Assembly (NCBI GenBank): GCA_029856375.1
Contig: JAHQWX010000023.1
Coordinates: 1-11,617, forward strand
Origin: Promethearchaeia archaeon
Lineage (GTDB): Archaea; Asgardarchaeota; Lokiarchaeia; Sigyniarchaeales; SOKP01
Length of the DNA stretch: 11,617 nucleotides
Reading direction: 5' to 3'
Part shown: piece by piece, positions 6,261-11,617 of the stretch
Layout: every line of letters begins with the position of its first letter
Numbering within the stretch: position 1 is the stretch's first letter
The notes under the pieces: generated by a model
Databases searched by the model: none
Seen by the model: the letters and a program-made list of their open reading frames with translations, nothing else
What the model was told of the DNA's origin: nothing
Program-made: the position numbers and the translations under genes

Positions 6261-6800
6261 ATGTCAGAGAACGATAAAAGAAAAAGAAAAAGAAAAAGAA
6301 AATTTGCGTTAGTCTGGAGTGGAATAATGGTAATAGTTTTACTTCCAACGATTGGTGTTTTGATTTCGTTATTTATTGATTCCATAATCGGAATTACTTC
6401 GTTTATAACTTATCCCATTAATTTAATTGGTTCTTTTATAATTTTACCGATTGGTTTATTCTGGGCATTATGGTCGAATTATTCTATTTACAAAATAGGC
6501 GAAGGCTCTCCCGTTCCAACAAAAGATACAGAAACGCAGAAATTAGTTATTGTTGGTCCATATAAATACACTCGAAACCCGATGATTTTTGGATACGCGT
6601 TGTTTTGGTACGCGTTGGGATTCTTTTTTAATTCATTATTCTTAACCTTAGGATTTACAACCGTTATTATCGTTTTTTTAATTGCCTTTGTAAAGTTATG
6701 GGAAGAAAAAAATTTAGAAGAACGATTCGGTCATGAATATATTGAATATAAAAGAAGAGTGTCTTTTGTAATTCCATTACCTCAAAAAAAAGAGAAATGA
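6261..6800 (+). CDS. ICMT/PEMT-like integral membrane methyltransferase
   Basis: A 179-residue membrane protein of the isoprenylcysteine carboxyl methyltransferase/phospholipid methyltransferase superfamily. The SAM-binding C-terminal block is clear: VGPYKYTRNPMIFGY (98-112), then WEEKNLEERFG (147-157) and EYIEYKRRV (159-167). Hydrophobic stretches at about 15-38, 50-72 and 109-147 give three to four membrane helices. Related enzymes methylate prenylcysteine carboxyl groups, phospholipid amines or other hydrophobic acceptors; the acceptor cannot be named here. The N-terminus has a run of alternating lysine and arginine (residues 7-14) encoded by a hexanucleotide repeat. This would anchor the first helix with its N-terminus in the cytosol. 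It follows the phosphodiesterase gene by 40 bases but has its own TATA-like element. It ends one base before the convergent acyl-CoA synthetase gene. Confidence 0.82.
   Translation: MSENDKRKRKRKRKFALVWSGIMVIVLLPTIGVLISLFIDSIIGITSFITYPINLIGSFIILPIGLFWALWSNYSIYKIGEGSPVPTKDTETQKLVIVGPYKYTRNPMIFGYALFWYALGFFFNSLFLTLGFTTVIIVFLIAFVKLWEEKNLEERFGHEYIEYKRRVSFVIPLPQKKEK
6276..6302 (+). repeat. (GAAAAA)n hexanucleotide microsatellite inside the methyltransferase gene
   Basis: A 27-base stretch with G every six bases (6280, 6286, 6292, 6298) in otherwise pure A gives about four and a half copies. It encodes the Lys-Arg run at residues 6-14 of the methyltransferase. Changes by whole units keep the frame and would only lengthen or shorten the basic tail, while slippage in single A tracts would break the gene. 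Confidence 0.8.
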
Positions 6801-6801
6801 A

Positions 6802-8847
6802 TTATTTTGCTTCGGGACTACCAAACTTCTCCCGTACTTTGTGTCTTTGGACCTTTCCAACTGCAGACATTGGAAAACTCTCCTTGAATATTACGCTCCT
6901 TGGTTTTTTATAGCTGGCAATTTTACCTCCACACCAGTCTATTATCTCTTGCTCCGTCGCTTTCTTACCTGGTTTTAACACAACAACTGCTCTCACAATA
7001 TGACCCCATTTTTCGTCGGGCACTCCAATAACGCAAACTTCTTGAACGGCAGGATGGTCAGTAATCACCTCTTCGACCTCTAGAGGGAAAACCTTTTCAG
7101 AACCAGTATTTATACACTCCTTCAGCCGTTCAACCGTGAACAACTCGCCATTTTTAGTGTAGCCTAAATCGCCGCTATGAAGCCAACCCTCGTCGTCAAT
7201 TGCCTCTTTGGTTTTTTCATCATCGCGATAATACCCAAGCATTACAGAATCGCTTTTATAGCAAACTTCTCCAGTAACCCCCTCCGAAACCTCGTTTCCC
7301 TCTTCGTCGATTATTTTAATGTCAATTCCTTGTAAGACTTTTCCAACAGACCTATCTGTAACTGTATCTTCGACCGCATCTAATTTGATCGTAGCTACTG
7401 GTGCCATTTCGGTTTGACCAAACGCGTCGAATACGAGCATATTGGGGAAGTTCTTAATCAACTTTCTCTTATATTTCGCTCTTAATAACGAAGCACCCGA
7501 AAGTCCGATATTTAAAGATGTTAAATCGTAACCATGTTTAGGATTTTCTTCAAAATAGTCGAGAACTTGTTTATACATCGCAGGAACCAAAAACATCCAA
7601 CCTGGTTGAGAATCTTCGATTAATTGAAGCGTTTCCTCCACCGAGAAACTTTTACTCGCGGGCATTACTAAAGCGCCGCTCACATAAGTGTAAAACATAA
7701 TCACGAACGCGTAGGACGCGAGATGAAACATTGGAGGTACAATTAAATTGTTTAAAACTCTCTTATCTGGCTTTAAAAAAGACCCAATCAGGTTCATCCT
7801 CAACTTGAACGAGCCCTTCATTTTAATTCCGCCAAATAAAAATCTCCTTAACAATTTAGGCGTTGATGCAATTTTTCCCTTTCTAGTGTGGGGGTAGGGT
7901 AATAAATTGGCAAAATCCCTGAATTGTTCGCCAACATCAGCTATCAACATAATATCTACTTGGTCGGGTTCGGGCATCCCTGACATAATTTTAATTTTTC
8001 CTTCTCTATACGCCATAGTTAAAGGTTTGATCCAAGCTCCTTTTTCTCTTTCTGGAGTTACCAATACCGAGATTTTTTCATGGTTTTTGGGTTTTGAATA
8101 AAAGCCTTGAACGAAACCACTTAATACATCGAAAGCGCTCATTATCTTTCGAGCAAATTCGTCGTCGGCATATTTTTGGGATTCAATATTTACTTTTGGG
8201 AGCGCATTGATTAAATACGCAATAACGCTTTCTTGATTCGATAATACATTTTTGTAGGAAAGCATTACTCCCTTAGATCTTCCAGTTGTTCCACCAGTAT
8301 AGATTATACAGGCAAGATCGTTGTCGTAAACGGGAGTTTTTCTCTCTTTATCTTTAGCAGTATTTATTAATTCCTCGTAATCTAAGAATCCGTCAACCTT
8401 TTTTGTTCCTAAGATAATGAATTTTCTGACTTTCTTCAATTTATCTTTTATTTTTAAAACTTCATCCAGACTATCTTCCTCGAGCATTAAGCATACAGAA
8501 TCCGAATTATCTACAAGATATTCTATTTCGGAAGAAATGTACCTATAATTGACAGGAACAGGCACGGCTCCAATCAACTGCGCTGCAAAATTAACTTCTA
8601 AAAACTGGGGACTATTATGAAAAATAAATGCAATTTTCTCTTGCTTTTTAATTCCTATCGATCTAAACGCATTTGCCAATTTCTTTATTCTTGTGTAAAA
8701 TGTCCGCCAATTAATTTGTTCTTGGCCGTAGATGATTGCTATCCTATCTTCGCGATAGTATTTTGCTCTAATTGAAGCCGCGTGAACGAATGGAGACATT
8801 TTGTACTTCGTATTTTTTACCTTCTCTTTCGACATCTTTATCGACAT
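6802..8847 (-). CDS. AMP-forming acyl-CoA synthetase with a large internal insertion
   Basis: A 681-residue adenylate-forming enzyme (PF00501) that activates a carboxylic acid to its acyl-CoA through an acyl-AMP. The P-loop is YTGGTTGRSKGV (183-194). Later motifs are PPMFHLASYA (371-380), FDAFGQTEM (473-481), GWLHSGD (554-560), ERLKECINTGSEKVFP (573-588) and the C-terminal SAVGKVQR (661-668) with catalytic K665. The stretch between the P-loop and the PPMFH motif is about 176 residues, while 40-50 is usual, so about 130 residues (roughly 225-355) are inserted. This segment is basic and has no recognised motif. It explains the length against the usual 500-560. The acid substrate is unknown, but a fatty or branched acid is plausible. 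An upstream TATA-like element lies at 8878-8895. A VOC gene precedes it on the same strand by 100 bases. Confidence 0.9.
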   Translation of the reverse strand: MSIKMSKEKVKNTKYKMSPFVHAASIRAKYYREDRIAIIYGQEQINWRTFYTRIKKLANAFRSIGIKKQEKIAFIFHNSPQFLEVNFAAQLIGAVPVPVNYRYISSEIEYLVDNSDSVCLMLEEDSLDEVLKIKDKLKKVRKFIILGTKKVDGFLDYEELINTAKDKERKTPVYDNDLACIIYTGGTTGRSKGVMLSYKNVLSNQESVIAYLINALPKVNIESQKYADDEFARKIMSAFDVLSGFVQGFYSKPKNHEKISVLVTPEREKGAWIKPLTMAYREGKIKIMSGMPEPDQVDIMLIADVGEQFRDFANLLPYPHTRKGKIASTPKLLRRFLFGGIKMKGSFKLRMNLIGSFLKPDKRVLNNLIVPPMFHLASYAFVIMFYTYVSGALVMPASKSFSVEETLQLIEDSQPGWMFLVPAMYKQVLDYFEENPKHGYDLTSLNIGLSGASLLRAKYKRKLIKNFPNMLVFDAFGQTEMAPVATIKLDAVEDTVTDRSVGKVLQGIDIKIIDEEGNEVSEGVTGEVCYKSDSVMLGYYRDDEKTKEAIDDEGWLHSGDLGYTKNGELFTVERLKECINTGSEKVFPLEVEEVITDHPAVQEVCVIGVPDEKWGHIVRAVVVLKPGKKATEQEIIDWCGGKIASYKKPRSVIFKESFPMSAVGKVQRHKVREKFGSPEAK

Positions 8848-8947
8848 TGAATTTGTATTGTTGAATAGATTAATCGACTTTTATCTTTATTAACTTTTTT
8901 TTGCTTTTCTTAGTAGAGAATTATCAATCGGAAACTTGAAAGCCATC
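8848..8947 (-). promoter_or_regulatory. Intergenic region with probable promoter of the acyl-CoA synthetase gene
   Basis: On the minus strand GTTAATAAAGATAAAAG (about 8878-8895) is the best TATA-like element, 31-48 bases before ATG 8847, implying a short leader. There is no T run on the minus strand after the VOC stop, so readthrough from the VOC gene into the synthetase gene is also possible. An in-frame second ATG lies at residue 5. Confidence 0.35.
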
Positions 8948-9418
8948 TTATAATGGTCTTTTTCTCGTTCTCTTCTTTTTAACTTTAATAAGTTCCAGCA
9001 TAAATCCTATCGTGTCTTCGGTGTCGTAGTAATCGTACGCTTGCGAAGCAATAATGCCCGATTGAATCGATTCGAAACCTTTCTCTTTCATTTTCTCTGC
9101 ATAAGGCTCGAGCTCTTCGACGTATACTCCGACATGGTGTAAGCCTTCTTTTCCCTCATTTAAAAATTCGCTATAAAGACACTCACCAGAGAGCAGTTGA
9201 ATAAGTTCGATTTGAATTTCGCCCAATCTGCTAAACCCCATTTTGTACTTTACCTTTGATTCTTTACCCCTGTATAATATTGTGTCTTCTGGGAGCTCCA
9301 TTATTCCAAACTTAGGTAGATCCAATTTTTCTTCGAGAATCTTGGCTGCTTTTTCTACATCTTTATAGATGTATCCAAATTGACTAATTTTTAATCCGGC
9401 TAAATTGATACTTTCCAT
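8948..9418 (-). CDS. VOC-superfamily protein, methylmalonyl-CoA epimerase/glyoxalase-like
   Basis: A 156-residue vicinal-oxygen-chelate protein (Glyoxalase_4/MMCE-like, PF13669) with two beta-alpha-beta-beta-beta modules. The first module holds SQFGYIYKDVEKAAKILEE (12-30) and EIQIELIQ (67-74). The second holds GLHHVGVYVEELEPYAEKM (92-110) and GFMLELIKV (138-146). Expected metal ligands are E71, H95 and E142. The first ligand position, often His in epimerases, is Gln here (Q13), as in many PF13669 proteins of unsettled function, so true methylmalonyl-CoA epimerase activity is uncertain. The C-terminus ends in a basic tail of Lys and Arg. It is cytosolic. The acyl-CoA synthetase gene downstream makes a CoA-thioester or related small-acid substrate plausible. 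A TATA-like AATATAATA (9434-9443) and a GGTGA (9428-9432) precede ATG 9418. Confidence 0.8.
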   Translation of the reverse strand: MESINLAGLKISQFGYIYKDVEKAAKILEEKLDLPKFGIMELPEDTILYRGKESKVKYKMGFSRLGEIQIELIQLLSGECLYSEFLNEGKEGLHHVGVYVEELEPYAEKMKEKGFESIQSGIIASQAYDYYDTEDTIGFMLELIKVKKKRTRKRPL

Positions 9419-9427
9419 TTTGTGATT

Positions 9428-9445
9428 TCACCAAATATTATATTT
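9428..9445 (-). promoter_or_regulatory. TATA-like element and GGTGA motif before the VOC gene
   Basis: Reading the minus strand, AAAATATAATATTTGGTGA precedes ATG 9418. The TATA part is about 20 bases upstream, which fits a leaderless start. The GGTGA (9432-9428), nine bases before the ATG, matches the archaeal Shine-Dalgarno consensus and would serve transcripts reading through from the CPBP gene 38 bases upstream. Confidence 0.45.
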
Positions 9446-9456
9446 TACCTTTGGAT

Positions 9457-10602
9457 TTAAATAACTACTTGTGAAGGTCCAACTGAAAAGTTTATTGGGA
9501 TTAATTTGTTAAACATGGTTCCGCCGAAACCATGGACGACTCCCATGGAAAACAAATTTCTGCGTTGAAGGAAATATAATGCCCAAAAAAATCCCGATAT
9601 GAAAGTGAACAAGCCAAGCCAAAAATTTGGGATGTGAATTAAACCAAAAAACGACGCAGACAGTAAGCATGCAGCGAATAATTGTTTTTTAGACTTTTCT
9701 ATATCAAAGGCACGACAGAATTGTACTGAAAATATGCTTAGAAATAAGAGTTGCTGTAGCCACCCCCAAAAAATGTATCCTGCCCATTGTCCACCAAAAT
9801 CAATAATATTGAAACTTAATAACCTTTGTAATGCGTAATCCCCTCTTAGGCTCATATAAGGATAATCTGCCAAAGCTTCTCTTAAAAACGGCTCAAATAT
9901 AATGAAAATAACATTTATTAGCACAATCATAGGTAATGCAACGATAATAAATGCGATCAAATACTTTATACTATCTACAAAATTATCTAATCTTAACATA
10001 ACCGGAAAGGCTAGAAAAACCAAAATTGCGTTCAAAACAACCAGAATTATAATTTCTGCTAACACTTTTAGCACCAAATTCGTTCCAATTATCGGTGTTA
10101 GAATATCAGTTATTTCTTGGTCAAAGACAATTGCAGCACACACAAAAACGAGATCTAAAAAGGCAATAAGCGCAAGTATTTCTTTAGAATGTTTCCTCAG
10201 TAAAGGAGGGTCTCCGTCTACTGAGAAGTAATATCTCTTAGGCGAACCAAACCCTCTACATTCGAAAAAATAAAACCATACTCCTCTTGCTTTTTGTTCC
10301 TCCGTTAAAAACACATCCTTTTCGTATTTATAATGAATAATTGGCGAAAATATCAGCGACCATAACAACAACGCCCCGAAACCAGCCCACATCCACCACA
10401 CGCTCATGTCAAGCCAGCTGGTCCACATTATTAAATGAATTAGTCCATAAACCGTTATTGGTTCAATAAGGTTCCATAAACGAATTTTTTTTATGTACCT
10501 TGGATCTGCGTCCTCGTTTTGTAGAATAACGCCGGAATTTTGGTCGATTTCTACTTCTGTGAATGCGCTTTTAATTAGACTGAAAAAATCCTTTATTCCC
10601 AT
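9457..10602 (-). CDS. CPBP/Rce1-like integral membrane protein with altered catalytic motif
   Basis: A 381-residue membrane protein with about eight hydrophobic helices (roughly 45-63, 72-92, 144-162, 178-204, 213-237, 273-292, 308-326, 328-347). Its C-terminal half fits the CPBP (CAAX protease and bacteriocin-processing, PF02517) fold: motif 2 FxxxH is FGLIH (319-323) and motif 3 is VVHGFGGT (355-362) with H357. Motif 1, normally EExxxR, reads QQLLFL (283-288), so both glutamates are Gln and the arginine is Leu. The catalytic glutamate is therefore missing, and a pseudoprotease or a non-proteolytic membrane role is likely. The N-terminal half has a soluble loop with ECRGFGSPKRYYF (114-126), not typical of the family. 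It is divergent from the nitronate monooxygenase-like gene. A TATA at 10624-10632 lies exactly at leaderless spacing from ATG 10602. Confidence 0.72.
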   Translation of the reverse strand: MGIKDFFSLIKSAFTEVEIDQNSGVILQNEDADPRYIKKIRLWNLIEPITVYGLIHLIMWTSWLDMSVWWMWAGFGALLLWSLIFSPIIHYKYEKDVFLTEEQKARGVWFYFFECRGFGSPKRYYFSVDGDPPLLRKHSKEILALIAFLDLVFVCAAIVFDQEITDILTPIIGTNLVLKVLAEIIILVVLNAILVFLAFPVMLRLDNFVDSIKYLIAFIIVALPMIVLINVIFIIFEPFLREALADYPYMSLRGDYALQRLLSFNIIDFGGQWAGYIFWGWLQQLLFLSIFSVQFCRAFDIEKSKKQLFAACLLSASFFGLIHIPNFWLGLFTFISGFFWALYFLQRRNLFSMGVVHGFGGTMFNKLIPINFSVGPSQVVI

Positions 10603-10700
10603 TATAATGTTATTAACCTTAATTCTTTAAATAGTATTTTAATTTACTTTAAATAATAGGTTTATTAAAAACAAGAACTCTAAGAATTGGTTAATTTGCT
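10603..10700. promoter_or_regulatory. Divergent promoter region, CPBP-like and nitronate monooxygenase-like genes
   Basis: This 98-base A/T-rich region holds two copies of CTTTAAATA (10624-10632 and 10648-10656), 24 bases apart. The first, read on the minus strand as TATTTAAAG, lies 26 bases before ATG 10602 and fits a leaderless CPBP transcript. The second, or the following TTTATTAAAA (10661-10670), is placed to serve the plus-strand gene at 10701 with a leader of about 10-20 bases. No clear Shine-Dalgarno sequence precedes 10701. Confidence 0.5.
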
Positions 10701-11591
10701 ATGATTTGGAAGACTCGCTTAACTGAAATGATGGAAACTAAGTATCCAGTCATAATGGGAGCGTTTGCTGGAATAGGGAGAGCGAAATTTGCCGCTCCAT
10801 TTTCAAACGCTGGAGGGCTTGGTATAGTAACTGCGTTAAATTTTAAAACGCCGGCTCTATTTAAAAAGGAACTCAGCCGCATGCACGATTTGACGGATAA
10901 ACCTTTTGGAATTAACATTTCTGTAATTCCCCCTCAAGTAAGAGGAGGTCAATCGATGAAAAGAAAAACCCAGGAAGAGTATTTGGGTTATGTCGAGGTT
11001 GCGCTAGACGAAGGAGTGAAAATTTTCACGACTTCAGCCTATCAAGCAGATTTTATTGGAAAGAGAATTCACGAGGCAGGCTGCTATTGGTTTCACAAAT
11101 CGGCAACGATATCACACGCTCAAAGCGCCGAAAAAGCGGGCGCAGATGCAGTCACCATCGTTGGACTCGAAGGAACAGGTTTTAAAAACCCTCTCACGCA
11201 AACAACCCTAGTAAATCTCACATTAGGAAGGAGAATGCTTTCAGTTCCAATAATCGCAGCAGGGGGGATTGGCGACGCGAGAGGCTTTTTAGGGGCGCTA
11301 GCAATGGGTGCCGACGCTGTATGTTTTGGAACAGCAATAATGATGACTGAAGAATGTCCATCGATGAATAAACTTAAAGAAAAATGGATGAGTGCCGACA
11401 TTTTCTCGGAGGAATACTACCAAAAAATTTACCATCTCCAGTTGCGAGATACCTCGGTTCCATCAATGGCCATAGGACACCTAAATAAAATTATATCAAT
11501 GAAAGATTTTCTCGATGGCATAATGGAAGAAGCAGAGTCGATTTTAAGAAAATGGGGCTTCGAGGGAGAAGAATTTAAAACTACAAATTAA
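10701..11591 (+). CDS. Nitronate monooxygenase-like FMN-dependent flavoprotein
   Basis: A 296-residue TIM-barrel protein of the nitronate monooxygenase/2-nitropropane dioxygenase family (PF03060), related to FabK-type enoyl reductases. It begins TRLTEMMETKYPVIMGAF (5-22), the usual flavin-side N-terminus, then SNAGGLGIVTA (35-45) and KPFGINISV (67-75). Phosphate-binding loops for FMN are AAGGIGDARG (186-195) and GADAVCFGTAIMMTEE (203-218). The catalytic region normally reads GxEAGGH; here it is GLEGTGFKNP (155-164), with phenylalanine (F161) in place of the histidine base. The family oxidises nitronates such as propionate-3-nitronate, but without this histidine the true reaction is uncertain; it may be another FMN-dependent oxidoreductase. 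It is cytosolic, with no signal peptide. Its length is slightly short of the usual 320-360. The gene stands alone on its strand and is followed by 26 A-rich bases to the window end. Confidence 0.85.
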   Translation: MIWKTRLTEMMETKYPVIMGAFAGIGRAKFAAPFSNAGGLGIVTALNFKTPALFKKELSRMHDLTDKPFGINISVIPPQVRGGQSMKRKTQEEYLGYVEVALDEGVKIFTTSAYQADFIGKRIHEAGCYWFHKSATISHAQSAEKAGADAVTIVGLEGTGFKNPLTQTTLVNLTLGRRMLSVPIIAAGGIGDARGFLGALAMGADAVCFGTAIMMTEECPSMNKLKEKWMSADIFSEEYYQKIYHLQLRDTSVPSMAIGHLNKIISMKDFLDGIMEEAESILRKWGFEGEEFKTTN

Positions 11592-11617
11592 ACGAATCTT
11601 AACAAAAAGAAAAAAAG

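Noticed and set aside
7907..8101. Plus-strand frame opposite the insertion of the acyl-CoA synthetase
   Set aside because: It is short, has no motif, promoter or ribosome binding site, and the minus-strand frame is continuous with conserved motifs on both sides.
7740..8240. A separate gene or mobile element inserted in the acyl-CoA synthetase
   Set aside because: The frame is unbroken, there are no terminal repeats or internal start and stop signals, and base composition looks like the flanks; an in-frame protein insertion is the better reading.
9902..10231. Plus-strand frame of 109 codons opposite the CPBP-like gene
   Set aside because: Its composition, rich in Ile, Thr and Lys, mirrors antisense of membrane helices; no known domain.
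10691..11401. Minus-strand frames opposite the nitronate monooxygenase-like gene (10691-10918 and 11120-11401)
   Set aside because: Both are antisense to conserved FMN-binding segments and show Ala/Pro/Ser-rich shadow composition.
1..11617. Defence island, CRISPR array, prophage or integrative element
   Set aside because: No direct-repeat arrays, nucleases, integrases, transposases or tRNA-adjacent junctions were found; the genes read as metabolic, scaffold and membrane functions.

Overview
This 11.6-kb window is AT-rich, gene-dense and most likely archaeal. Nearly every gene has an A/T-rich TATA-like element about 20-35 bases before its start codon. Shine-Dalgarno sequences are weak or absent, and several genes look leaderless or have very short leaders. 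HEAT-repeat proteins, a DUF169 protein, a long AMP-forming acyl-CoA synthetase, a methyltransferase of the isoprenylcysteine carboxyl methyltransferase (ICMT) type and a CPBP/Rce1-like membrane protein together would suit an Asgard (Lokiarchaeia-like) genome. That placement is inference, because no ribosomal or other phylogenetic marker is present. There are no tRNA or rRNA genes, CRISPR arrays, insertion sequences or phage genes, and no gap between genes exceeds about 120 bases.

Layout. (1) Positions 1-1257, minus strand: the N-terminal part of a DUF169 gene cut by the window edge, and a HEAT-repeat gene. (2) 1299-3373, plus: a second HEAT-repeat gene, a full-length paralogue of the first and divergent from it across 41 bases, then an ADP-ribosylglycohydrolase-family gene. 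(3) 3370-4032, minus: a HAD-superfamily phosphatase whose stop codon overlaps that of the glycohydrolase. (4) 4149-6800, plus: an MGH1/GH63-like alpha-glycosidase, a glycerophosphodiester phosphodiesterase and an ICMT/PEMT-like membrane methyltransferase, closely spaced. (5) 6802-10602, minus (gene order 10602 to 6802): a CPBP-family membrane protein with altered catalytic residues, a VOC/methylmalonyl-CoA-epimerase-like protein, and an acyl-CoA synthetase with a large internal insertion. (6) 10701-11591, plus: a nitronate monooxygenase-like flavoprotein.

How the genes may work together. No classical defence, secretion or biosynthetic cluster is visible. The sequence supports small local themes. 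The glycosidase/phosphodiesterase pair could recycle glycosyl-glycerate or glycerophospho compounds. The VOC and acyl-CoA synthetase genes share a strand and suggest acyl-CoA metabolism. The two HEAT genes beside an ADP-ribosylglycohydrolase could form a protein-interaction and ADP-ribose-processing neighbourhood, which is inference only. The most unusual observations are the Gln-Gln replacement of the catalytic Glu-Glu in the CPBP protein, the roughly 130-residue insertion in the acyl-CoA synthetase, the missing histidine in the nitronate monooxygenase-like protein, and the divergent HEAT paralogue pair.
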